Source: Fulvitalea axinellae (GTDB lineage: Bacteria; Bacteroidota; Bacteroidia; Cytophagales; Cyclobacteriaceae). Taken from it: DNA of 64,000 nt. Shown one piece after another: positions 53,257-61,441 of the stretch; position 1 is the first letter of the stretch; every line of letters begins with the position of its first letter. The notes under the pieces were generated by a model, which was not told the DNA's origin, searched no databases, and was given only the letters and a program-made list of their open reading frames with translations. The stretch is taken from positions 3,514,010 to 3,578,009 of the forward strand of contig NZ_AP025314.1 of the NCBI RefSeq assembly GCF_036492835.1, in the 5' to 3' direction. Both the position numbers and the translations under genes were made by a program.

Positions 53257-53850
53257 TTATTGGTAGAGTTTGTACAAGTCGTTCATAAACTTAATAATTT
53301 CTTCGGTCTTTAGCACATGATCTATTGTTGTTTCTTTCATTGCCGAAGAAGGCATTGTATCAATCACACATTCCGACGGATCCTGAACCACCGTGAGCCC
53401 ACCACGATCTTTCACGTATTTCATCCCTTTGGCCCCGTCTTTATTAGCGCCCGAAAGCAGAATAGCAATCAGCTTGTGACGATACACATAAGAGGCCGAT
53501 TCGATGGTGATATCGATAGACGGACGGGAATTATTAACCATCTGTTCGGTAGACAACGAAAAGGTATTGCCCAACTCGATACCCAAATGGTAATTGGCCG
53601 GCGCCAAATAAACTTTTCCCTTACGGACGTTTTCCTTGTCGCAAGGTTCGGTTATCTCCTTGACACTTTTGATAGACAATGCTTCCACAAAGCCGTGCCT
53701 TACGTGCTTGAGCCTGTGTAGACACATTATAATGGGGATCGGGAAATCTGCGGGAACCTGCGATAGAATTTTGGTCACCACCTGAAAACTTCCAGCCGAC
53801 CCGCCAATGACGATTGCCTTGTAATTATTGTTAAGACTGAATCGAGACAT
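53257..53850 (-). CDS. cheB: CheB-type protein-glutamate methylesterase, no receiver domain
   Basis: Removes methyl groups from receptor glutamates. The 197-residue protein is the catalytic domain alone; the normal CheB has an N-terminal receiver. The catalytic triad is S18 (GGS18AGS), H45 (CLH45R) and D138 (GANKD138GA). Without a receiver it cannot be activated by CheA in the usual way. It lies between cheR and the GAF gene. Confidence 0.9.
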   Translation of the reverse strand: MSRFSLNNNYKAIVIGGSAGSFQVVTKILSQVPADFPIPIIMCLHRLKHVRHGFVEALSIKSVKEITEPCDKENVRKGKVYLAPANYHLGIELGNTFSLSTEQMVNNSRPSIDITIESASYVYRHKLIAILLSGANKDGAKGMKYVKDRGGLTVVQDPSECVIDTMPSSAMKETTIDHVLKTEEIIKFMNDLYKLYQ

Positions 53851-53873
53851 ATTCGAGTTTTTTGGCCGGGCAC

Positions 53874-54707
53874 TTATTCCCTTATCTTTTTGTAGATTTT
53901 CTCCTCATTGTTCACCACGATAAACTTGTTCGCGATCTCGCTCCAAATCAAAGATTCCTTTGATCCTACCACAAGGTAGCCGTATTTGAAAAGGCTGGAA
54001 TGGAGTTTTTTCAAGACTTCGTTTTGGAGTGTTTGGTTAAAATAGATCATGACGTTACGGCAAAGCACCAAATCGAACTTGTTGAAGATCTCACTCTTCA
54101 CCAAGTCGTGTTCGCGGAACGTCACTGAACGCAACAGGCTCTTATCCATCCATGCCCTGTCGTTGCGAACCGTATAGTATTCCTTAAGCTCTTTTTTTCC
54201 CTGAAAACGGATATAGTTTTTCTCGTTCAGTTCCATATTCCGGAGCGAATAGCTCCCGCCCCTGGCTTGTTCGAGTATCCCTTTGTCGATGTCTGTAGCG
54301 TAGATACGGACCCTGTCAAGCAAACCCGCCTCATGCAGCATGATGGCCATTGAATACACTTCCTCACCCGAAGAGCACCCAGCGTGCCAGATATTGATCC
54401 TCTCGTGGTTCAAGAGTATATTCGGTAAAGTGTGGTCACGTAACTCGCGCCAAAAAGACGGGTCCCTGAACATCTCCGTCACATTCACCGTCAACTCCGA
54501 CAAAAACGTTTCGAAAAAATCTGCGTCCCCTTCCATCCGCTGAATCAGCCAAGCCACGGACGGAAACTTATAAAGCTCCAATATACGCTGTACCCTGCGC
54601 CTAAAAGACGACATAGCATAATTCCTAAAGTCGTAACCGTACCTGCCGGCAATGAATTCGGTCAGTTTTCGGAGTTCCGCAATTTCAATTTCCCGCATTT
54701 CACGCAT
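53874..54707 (-). CDS. cheR: CheR-type protein-glutamate methyltransferase
   Basis: Uses SAM to methylate receptor glutamates. It is 277 residues, the usual length. It has an N-terminal helical domain (SSFRRRVQRILEL), motif I NIWHAGCSSGEEVYSMA and FDLVLCRNVMIYFN near 220. No CheA, CheW or chemoreceptor gene is in the window, so its target may be the dCache-HAMP phosphatase of the same operon or a receptor elsewhere. It is the first gene of the signalling block. Confidence 0.92.
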   Translation of the reverse strand: MREMREIEIAELRKLTEFIAGRYGYDFRNYAMSSFRRRVQRILELYKFPSVAWLIQRMEGDADFFETFLSELTVNVTEMFRDPSFWRELRDHTLPNILLNHERINIWHAGCSSGEEVYSMAIMLHEAGLLDRVRIYATDIDKGILEQARGGSYSLRNMELNEKNYIRFQGKKELKEYYTVRNDRAWMDKSLLRSVTFREHDLVKSEIFNKFDLVLCRNVMIYFNQTLQNEVLKKLHSSLFKYGYLVVGSKESLIWSEIANKFIVVNNEEKIYKKIRE

Positions 54708-54739
54708 ATAATCCCGAAGTTTATCTAAGAAATGAAATG

Positions 54740-54757
54740 TCCCATATCAATGGGACA
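54740..54757. promoter_or_regulatory. Perfect palindrome upstream of cheR
   Basis: GTCCCAT-ATCA-ATGGGAC, with 7-bp arms, centred 41 bp before the cheR start. A TTTG next to it on the minus strand could be a -33 element. A candidate operator for the signalling operon. Confidence 0.5.
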
Positions 54758-54861
54758 AACAATCCTATGAAGACTCGATATTAATTAAAAATGAGGAAAA
54801 ATTAACCGGATCACCTTAAAATGTTCTCATTATGCTTTGGTAAAACAGCATAACCCGCATT

Positions 54862-55347
54862 TCAGAGGCTCTTCTTCGAGAATCCCAAGGGTAAAAGATC
54901 GGCTACGGATGACGAAACCAACATTTCTTCATCTTCGCGTTCCATAATTATACGGATCGGTTTTTCCTGCCTAAACTCATATTCCGCCATTACCTGACGG
55001 CAACTCCCGCATGGCGTAACGGGCACAAAACTATCAGGAGCCGAACGGCGGGCAGCCACAGCGATGGTCTCAACCTCCACATCTCCCAATCTGGCCGAAA
55101 TTCCGAAAAGCGCAACACGCTCCGCACAAAGTCCGGAAGGATAAGCAGCGTTTTCCTGATTGGAACCGATCTCCACTCTTCCGTCGGAAAGGCGGACCGC
55201 CGCGCCGACAAAAAATTCTGAATAAGGCGCATACGCGTTATCGCAAGCGTTTCGGGCCATTTGCATCAGCTCCTTATCCTTCTCCTCCATTTCACCTAAG
55301 CTTCCGTAAATTTCCCAAGTGATTTCGGTTTTCGCTACTCTTTTCAT
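54862..55347 (-). CDS. cdd: Cytidine deaminase
   Basis: Deaminates cytidine and deoxycytidine in pyrimidine salvage. It is 161 residues. Zinc ligands and catalytic acid are C74-A-E76 in CAERVA and C113/C116 in PCGSCRQ. The N-terminal 20 residues are slightly longer than in the minimal enzymes. It is divergent from saccharopine dehydrogenase. Confidence 0.93.
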   Translation of the reverse strand: MKRVAKTEITWEIYGSLGEMEEKDKELMQMARNACDNAYAPYSEFFVGAAVRLSDGRVEIGSNQENAAYPSGLCAERVALFGISARLGDVEVETIAVAARRSAPDSFVPVTPCGSCRQVMAEYEFRQEKPIRIIMEREDEEMLVSSSVADLLPLGFSKKSL

Positions 55348-55512
55348 ATCCCCTCTCTTTTTTGTGACAGTTCATATTTTGGAACAGTCCGACAACGTCC
55401 CTGTTAATCCTCCGCTGTCATTTTTTTCCAAAATTGTGCATAAAGATAATATTTTTTAGATATTCAAAGCAACAGTATAACTGTGCCTACCCAAACACAA
55501 ACAACAACCAAA

Positions 55513-56853
55513 ATGAAAAACATCCTTGTAATCGGGGCCGGAAGGTCTGCCACATCGCTCATACGCTACCTTACGGCCAACGCTAATGCCGAAAACTGGT
55601 CCGTAACCGTAGCCGATTATGACCGTGAATTGGCATTGGCCAAAACTAAAGGCGCCGAACACACTAAGGCCATACAGCTTGACATCAAAGATGAGGAAAA
55701 TCTGGGAAAAGCAATCTCAGAAGCGGACGTCGTCGTGTCGATGGTCCCCGCAACGTTTCACCCGCTGGTGGCCAAGGTTTGCCTGAAATTGAAAAAACAC
55801 CTTGTTTCCGCTTCTTATGTCAGCCCGGAAATAGAAGCGATGGACGCCGACGCTAAACAGGCGGGAATCATAATGCTCAAAGAGTGCGGACTTGATCCGG
55901 GCATCGACCATATGTCGGCGATGCTGGTGTTGGACCGGCTTCGGATTGAAGGTTCCGAACTAACTGGTTTCGAGACATTCACAGGCGGGCTATTGGCTCC
56001 TTCAAACGACGATAATCCTTGGGAATACAAATTCACTTGGAATCCCGGAAACGTGGTTAAAGCCGGAAACGGAACGGTGAAATTCATACAGGAAAACCGC
56101 TACAAATTTATTCCTTACCACCGGCTTTTCCGCCGGACAGAGATGATCCATATTCCGGATCACGGCTATTTCGAAGGCTACGCCAACCGTGATTCGCTCA
56201 AATATCTGGACATTTACGGACTGCAAGGTATCCGGACACTTTATCGCGGTACGCTCAGGCGTCCCAGTTTTTGCCGGGCTTGGGATATTTTCGTTCAACT
56301 GGGCGCCACCGACGATTCCTACGAAATGGAAAACGTGGCGGAAATGACGCACCGCCAGTTTATCAATTCTTTCCTGTCTTATAATCCAAATGATTCCGTA
56401 GAACTGAAACTCGCCCACTACACGGGACTCGATCTTGATTCGGAAGAAATGTTCAAGCTAAAATGGCTCGGAATGTTTGAAGAAGAGCTGGTGGGAATTG
56501 AAAAAGGAACGCCAGCGCAAATCCTGGAACATATTCTCAAGAAAAAATGGACGCTAAACGAGGACGAGCGCGACATGATCGTGATGTGGCATAAGTTCGA
56601 CTTTGTCAAAAACGGAGAGAACCACCGGATAGAATCGCACATGGTTTTGGAAGGAGAAGACTCGGAAAACACGGCCATGTCGCTCACTGTCGGATTACCG
56701 ATGGGAATCGCCGTCAAAAAAATCCTTTCGGGAGACATCAAGCTGACCGGAGTCCAGCGCCCGGTTGTTCCGGAAATTTACGAACCGATATTATCGGAAC
56801 TGGAAAGTCACGGAATCGTATTCAAGGAATCGGAAACGGTGTGCGAAAAATAA
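55513..56853 (+). CDS. Saccharopine dehydrogenase-family protein
   Basis: A 446-residue NAD(P)-binding dehydrogenase of the saccharopine dehydrogenase/reductase family. The N-terminal Rossmann motif is ILVIGAGRSATSLIRYL, with VPATFHPLVAKVCLKLKKH and the typical KECGLDPGIDHMSA near 125. The C-terminal domain (FVQLGATDDSYEMENV, VGLPMGIAVKKIL) carries the substrate site. It may act in lysine breakdown or synthesis. An upstream GTG at 55483 gives ten extra residues; ATG 55513 is preferred. Confidence 0.9.
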   Translation: MKNILVIGAGRSATSLIRYLTANANAENWSVTVADYDRELALAKTKGAEHTKAIQLDIKDEENLGKAISEADVVVSMVPATFHPLVAKVCLKLKKHLVSASYVSPEIEAMDADAKQAGIIMLKECGLDPGIDHMSAMLVLDRLRIEGSELTGFETFTGGLLAPSNDDNPWEYKFTWNPGNVVKAGNGTVKFIQENRYKFIPYHRLFRRTEMIHIPDHGYFEGYANRDSLKYLDIYGLQGIRTLYRGTLRRPSFCRAWDIFVQLGATDDSYEMENVAEMTHRQFINSFLSYNPNDSVELKLAHYTGLDLDSEEMFKLKWLGMFEEELVGIEKGTPAQILEHILKKKWTLNEDERDMIVMWHKFDFVKNGENHRIESHMVLEGEDSENTAMSLTVGLPMGIAVKKILSGDIKLTGVQRPVVPEIYEPILSELESHGIVFKESETVCEK

Positions 56854-56871
56854 AACGCCCGGCTTTCACCA

Positions 56872-56909
56872 AAAAAGAGGTTGTCCCAAGCTTGAGACAA
56901 CCTCTTTTT
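56872..56909. terminator. Bidirectional terminator between convergent genes
   Basis: AAAAAGAGGTTGTC (56872-56885) pairs perfectly with GACAACCTCTTTTT (56896-56909) around a 10-base loop. Confidence 0.93.
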
Positions 56910-56950
56910 CAGTAAATGACCTTCTGGTTTATAAAAGCGAAGGTTTACGT

Positions 56951-57628
56951 TTAGATATTATAATTTCTGGCTCCAAAAATTGACGATCCTACACGGATCA
57001 TTGTCGAACCTTCCTCCACGGCAATTCCCCAGTCTCCGCTCATTCCCATCGAAAGTTCGTCCATTTCGAACTTGCCGGGTTGCTCTTTGCTTTTCATTTC
57101 ATCAAAAAACTTACGCAAAGCGGAAAATTCTGTTCTCACTTTTTCTTCATCGCCCGTGTTTGTGGCCATTCCCATCAAGCCAACAACTTTCACATTGGCG
57201 AAAGCCGCAAACTCCTCGGAAGCGATCAGTTCCTTGAGTTCATCCGGAGTGAGGCCGAACTTAGTTTCCTCTTCGGCAATATGAACCTGAAGCAAAACAT
57301 TGATCACACGCTCATTATTGGCTGCCCGCTTATTAACCTCCTTGAGCAAAGCAAGACTGTCAACCGAGTGGATAAGGTGAACGAAGGGCGCGATGTATTT
57401 CACTTTGTTGCGCTGAAGGTGACCAATCATATGCCAACGGATATCCTGGGGCAGTTCCTCGTGCTTACCTACCAGTTCCTGTACCTTATTCTCCCCAAAG
57501 TCGCGGGCGCCCGCATCATAAGCTTCCCGAAGCATTTCCAGTGGTTTGGTTTTGCTTACCGCCACCAAAGTCACTCCTTTTCCTTCCAACCCGTCACGGA
57601 GTTGCTCGTAGTTTACTTTTATGCTCAT
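56951..57628 (-). CDS. YggS/PROSC-family PLP-binding protein
   Basis: A 225-residue PLP homeostasis protein with the fold type III barrel. The PLP lysine is K26 in VAVSKTKP. The FGENKVQEL motif near 50, WHMIGHLQRNKVK near 75 and the LSMGMSGDWGIAVEEGSTMIRVGSSIFG phosphate-binding end are all present. It is known to buffer PLP and affect amino-acid metabolism. Confidence 0.95.
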   Translation of the reverse strand: MSIKVNYEQLRDGLEGKGVTLVAVSKTKPLEMLREAYDAGARDFGENKVQELVGKHEELPQDIRWHMIGHLQRNKVKYIAPFVHLIHSVDSLALLKEVNKRAANNERVINVLLQVHIAEEETKFGLTPDELKELIASEEFAAFANVKVVGLMGMATNTGDEEKVRTEFSALRKFFDEMKSKEQPGKFEMDELSMGMSGDWGIAVEEGSTMIRVGSSIFGARNYNI

Positions 57629-58041
57629 ATTTTCTTGAATTCCGTCAACCGAAGCGCAAAGTTAAGAAGCCCGCGCAAAAAACCAGCGTCAAGAGTGGTA
57701 TTGAATTCCGCACGCCACACAAAGCAAAGGCCAAAGCCTTGAGTTTCCTTATATGCGAAACGGACATAGGCACTTACCTCAGGGCGTTTTCTCTTGCTTG
57801 TTCCATAATCGCGGAGTGTTCCCGCTACTGTTACGTTCATTTTTTGGCTCCGACCTTAGTTTGATTATGACCTTTGTCTTTGTTTTGTTCGCGCTAATCT
57901 ATATATCTTTGGTCTTTGTTTCTTGCCGTAGAGCGGGATCTCCCGAACTTCGGCTTTGTTATTTTCCGCCTATGCGGAGATTTGCGAACGGAGACAGCGT
58001 TATACTTTATCCGTATAAAAGCTGTATAAAATTAACCCTAG
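57629..58041. other. 413-bp intergenic region upstream of the LysE-family gene
   Basis: No convincing gene. It contains a plus-strand promoter-like element at 57904-57911. A minus-strand open frame (57625-57840) overlaps the YggS start by ATGA, but its composition gives no sign of coding. Confidence 0.5.
57884..57911 (+). promoter_or_regulatory. Promoter-like element for the LysE-family gene
   Basis: TATCTTTG (57904-57911) matches TAnnTTTG, and TTTG at 57884-57887 lies 16 bases upstream as -33. The leader would be about 125 nt. Confidence 0.5.
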
Positions 58042-58707
58042 ATGCTGGATTGGATTTGGATATTTATAAAAGGCGTAGGTTTCGGAGTCGCTTTGGCGTT
58101 TTTGATCGGACCGGCATTTTTCACGCTGATTCAAACAAGTATCAAGAAAGGCTTCGCCGCCGGCGTGGGAATAGCGTTGGGCATTTCGTCGAGTGACGCC
58201 ATTTACATTACGGTCAGCTACATCGGCGTATCGCGCTGGGCTGGCGACGACCACTTCAAGGCTTGGTTCGGTTTACTGGGCGGTGCGGTAATGCTTGGTT
58301 TCGGGATCATCTCGTTGATGAAGCGGGTTGAGGAAATGCTTCCGCGCAAAGAGAAAAACACGATCAACAAAATTAGCGACAAGAAAGGCCTGTTCGGGGA
58401 TTTTATGAAAGGCTTTCTGCTTAACGGGCTGAATCCGTTCCTCTTTATGTTTTGGGTGGGAATTGTGGGCAGTGTGGCCAATCACAACAATTACACGCCA
58501 AACCAGACAGTTTTCTTTTTCTGTTGCATCATCGCGGCGCTGTTTTCGATGGACCTCACCAAGGTTCATCTAGCCAACAAACTTTCGCACATCGTCACGC
58601 CGAAGCTGATGCGTACCGTAAACCGTGTGGTCGGCATAGCGCTTATCGTTTACTCCTTCAGGCTGTTCTTCAGCGTTTACGAGTTCCGCAACTTTTTGAT
58701 GTTCTAA
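58042..58707 (+). CDS. LysE/RhtB-family amino-acid exporter
   Basis: A 221-residue inner-membrane protein with about six helices. The N-terminal GVALAFLIGPAFFTLIQTSIKKGFAAGVGIALGIS is the family signature. It should export an amino acid or related metabolite; the substrate is not known. It stands as a single gene. Confidence 0.9.
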   Translation: MLDWIWIFIKGVGFGVALAFLIGPAFFTLIQTSIKKGFAAGVGIALGISSSDAIYITVSYIGVSRWAGDDHFKAWFGLLGGAVMLGFGIISLMKRVEEMLPRKEKNTINKISDKKGLFGDFMKGFLLNGLNPFLFMFWVGIVGSVANHNNYTPNQTVFFFCCIIAALFSMDLTKVHLANKLSHIVTPKLMRTVNRVVGIALIVYSFRLFFSVYEFRNFLMF

Positions 58708-58764
58708 AACAAAACGCCGGCTTCGTAACCAAAACCAGCGTCGTTTTTTCTTTTCACAAAACTG

Positions 58765-59493
58765 TTATCCCAAACGATCTTCCAGCACTTTCCGATACGC
58801 GCGGCCCACAGGCACTTCGTTTTCACGAATAAAAATCCTGTTGCCGTCTATTTCCCTGATTTTATGGAAAGGAACCAGAAACGATTTGTGAACCCGGAGA
58901 AAACCTTTCTCCCCTAGCCTATTCTCAAAAGCGGTCAACGTATCGGGTGTCATGGTCATTTGGCCTCCGTGCCACACTTTCACGTAGTTTCCGTAGCTTT
59001 CAAGGTAATCAATCTCCTCCACATCAAGCCGCACTATTTTCTTTCCGTCTTTCAGAAACAGGCAATTATCGGCGTCAGCGCTTTTCGGTTCCGCTTTAGG
59101 CTTTACAGGCTCAGCTGTCGTTGGATTTACTCTATCGTTCAGACGACGCCGGACTTTCATCAAAGCTTGAAGAAAACGCTCAAAGGAAAAAGGCTTCAGC
59201 AAATAATCGCAAACGTCGAGTTCAAAGCCCTCCAAAGCGTACTCCGGATAAGCGGAAGCGATAACCGTAAGAGGCGCACGGGGCAAAGATTTCAGTAAAT
59301 CCGTCCCTTTTAACTTCGGCATCCGGATATCCAGAATAAGCATATCCACCTGCTCACGATCCAGAGCGTCGTAGGCTTGCATAGCGTCATAGCAGTGGCC
59401 GGATATTTCCAAAAAGTCAATGTCGGAAGCGTACTTCTTTACGATCTCGTGAGCCAAAGGCTCATCGTCGATTACCAGCGCTCTTATTTTCAT
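58765..59493 (-). CDS. LytTR-family response regulator
   Basis: A 242-residue regulator. The N-terminal receiver has the acidic pair D9/D10-E11, phospho-acceptor D55 (LILDIRMPK) and a lysine in DYLLKPFSF. The LytTR DNA-binding domain runs from about 140 to 242 (IDYLESYGNYVKVW). The ATG at 59493 (MKIRALVIDD) gives the usual receiver start, though the frame opens at 59514. It follows its sensor kinase by 88 bp and forms a two-component system. Confidence 0.93.
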   Translation of the reverse strand: MKIRALVIDDEPLAHEIVKKYASDIDFLEISGHCYDAMQAYDALDREQVDMLILDIRMPKLKGTDLLKSLPRAPLTVIASAYPEYALEGFELDVCDYLLKPFSFERFLQALMKVRRRLNDRVNPTTAEPVKPKAEPKSADADNCLFLKDGKKIVRLDVEEIDYLESYGNYVKVWHGGQMTMTPDTLTAFENRLGEKGFLRVHKSFLVPFHKIREIDGNRIFIRENEVPVGRAYRKVLEDRLG

Positions 59494-59581
59494 ATGGGAA
59501 AAATTACCAGTCAAAAATCCGAGACGGAAAAAGCGGACACCTTACCAGCTCCGCCAAATTCCTTTCCCTTAAAAATCGTTT

Positions 59582-61174
59582 TTAATCATTTGATTCGGAA
59601 ACATCTTCCGTCATAATATCAACTTCAGGCTTCACCTTTTCTGGCATCACCCCCCTTTTTCTCGGCACTTTCATCACCAACTTCACTGAGAAAACTTCAT
59701 CTGTTCTGTTTATTTTCAGGCTATGATCGCTATTAGGATAAAGCAAACCTAGGCGCTTACGCACATTTTCCAGTCCGATACCGGGCGTTTTCCCCTCTTC
59801 CGGCTCATAATTGTTTTCGCAGTTAAAGACAAAGAAACCTTTGTCCAACTTCAGCGAGATTCGGAGGTACGCTCCGTCCGCCACGGTTTCCACACCGTGT
59901 TTGAAAGCGTTCTCCACAAAAACAATAAACACCAAAGGAGCAACCAACACAGCCTCATCCTCCACATCCACGTCAAAGGAAATACTAGCCGGACGTTTCA
60001 GTCGGATTTCCTGAAGGGCTATATAATCCCGCAAGCATTTGATCTCTTTACCTACCGGCACCCAATCTTCCCGGCATTCGTAAATAGTGTAACGCAAAAT
60101 ATCAGAAAGCTTCAACACCACCTCCGGCGCCCGTTCCGAATGCGTAAGCGTAAGGGCGTAAAGGTTGTTGAGTGTATTGAAAAAGAAGTGCGGATTGATC
60201 TGGTTTTTGAGCGCGTCCAGCTCGGCGGTCAGGCGTTGCTGGGTCAGCGTGTCGATGGTTTGTTTTTGCTTGAACCATTCGTAAATCATGATTACCGGAA
60301 CGGAAACAATCATCACTCCCGCATTAACTCCAATATAAGGCCCCGGCACCCTATCTTTCCATCTAAATATTTCCTTATTCATAAAAGTATGCGGCAAATA
60401 TTCAAACACTTCGGCAAACACAATATGGAAACCGATCACACACAATGTAGCGGACGCCAAAAACAACAAGTATTTATGCTTAGCCAACATTTTAGGAATC
60501 AGGACCAGATAGTTGATCGCTATCAAAGTTGCCCAAGTCAAGAAAACGAGAAGGTTTACTCCGGTAGCCACTACCATTCTAGGAATGATATACTTAGTCA
60601 TGCCACCGAAATAAAACTCGAAAAAGTTTCCCGCAAAGTTGTCGGGAAATGTTAGCGCCGACTTCCGGTTGATATCAATCAATGCCGAAAAAACCGAAAG
60701 TAAAAGGACCGCTCCAATCAAGATTGTCAATTCCCTACTATATGGCCATCTGTCGAACCATTTCGGTTTTCGAATCTTTTTCCCGAGATACGACAACAGC
60801 ATCAACACCTTATCGGAAAAGTAAATCCCACAAGACAAACCGAAAAGTATTTCGATATCGTTTTTTAAGTCCTTCGCGAATTCTAACACGATAAATAGCG
60901 TCGGAACAAAATAAACACCGAACACAATGGCTTGCACTATTGAATATTTAAAGGGATGCGACATCCTGAATTTGTATAACCGGTCGCTAAGAAAAGCGAA
61001 AAAGAGCGGCGCGATATACAACATATATACAAGCACATGAACCTCTACAAGAGCATGCCTAGTGTGCCTTTCCCTACTAAACAATTCAAAACTGAACACG
61101 AATAGAAACACCGTAACTATTCCTAACAGCACTATAAAGTGCTCAAGCCTTTTTCCTGTCGTTCCTTCTTTCAT
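59582..61174 (-). CDS. LytS-type sensor histidine kinase
   Basis: A 530-residue kinase with about eight N-terminal membrane helices (residues 10-310) and no large extracellular domain. The phospho-acceptor histidine is H329 in QINPHFFFNTLNNLYAL. The ATP-binding N-box (VFVENAFKHGVE) and G-box (PGIGLENVRKRLGLLYP) follow. The C-terminal 40 residues are charged. It is cotranscribed with the LytTR regulator. Confidence 0.93.
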   Translation of the reverse strand: MKEGTTGKRLEHFIVLLGIVTVFLFVFSFELFSRERHTRHALVEVHVLVYMLYIAPLFFAFLSDRLYKFRMSHPFKYSIVQAIVFGVYFVPTLFIVLEFAKDLKNDIEILFGLSCGIYFSDKVLMLLSYLGKKIRKPKWFDRWPYSRELTILIGAVLLLSVFSALIDINRKSALTFPDNFAGNFFEFYFGGMTKYIIPRMVVATGVNLLVFLTWATLIAINYLVLIPKMLAKHKYLLFLASATLCVIGFHIVFAEVFEYLPHTFMNKEIFRWKDRVPGPYIGVNAGVMIVSVPVIMIYEWFKQKQTIDTLTQQRLTAELDALKNQINPHFFFNTLNNLYALTLTHSERAPEVVLKLSDILRYTIYECREDWVPVGKEIKCLRDYIALQEIRLKRPASISFDVDVEDEAVLVAPLVFIVFVENAFKHGVETVADGAYLRISLKLDKGFFVFNCENNYEPEEGKTPGIGLENVRKRLGLLYPNSDHSLKINRTDEVFSVKLVMKVPRKRGVMPEKVKPEVDIMTEDVSESND

Positions 61175-61362
61175 GGTTTTTTAAAATTAGGGAAAAATAA
61201 TCCGGACCTCCGCCCGCCATGACACAAAAGAAGCTCAGTCAACCGCCATTTCCATTTTTTAATGATGACCGACAGCCCGCAAATGACCAACGACAAAAGT
61301 GTTGACCAAAACCAAAAAACTTACCGAATCAAAAATATATCTACAGACTCGTCTCATTACGG

Positions 61363-61388
61363 AAAAAGCCCCATAATCGGGGCTTTTT
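61363..61388. terminator. Terminator of the phosphodiesterase gene
   Basis: AAAAAGCCCC (61363-61372) pairs with GGGGCTTTTT (61379-61388), flanked by T on either strand. It lies 54 bp past the minus-strand stop at 61442. Confidence 0.9.
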
Positions 61389-61441
61389 TGAATTTTGAAA
61401 CAACACAGAATAGAAAAATTCACAAAGTAATTCGTTCGAAC

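Noticed and set aside
57625..57840. A 71-residue minus-strand frame overlapping the YggS start by ATGA
   Set aside because: The overlap is suggestive, but the product has no domain, no plausible promoter and a composition like a chance frame. Left as intergenic.
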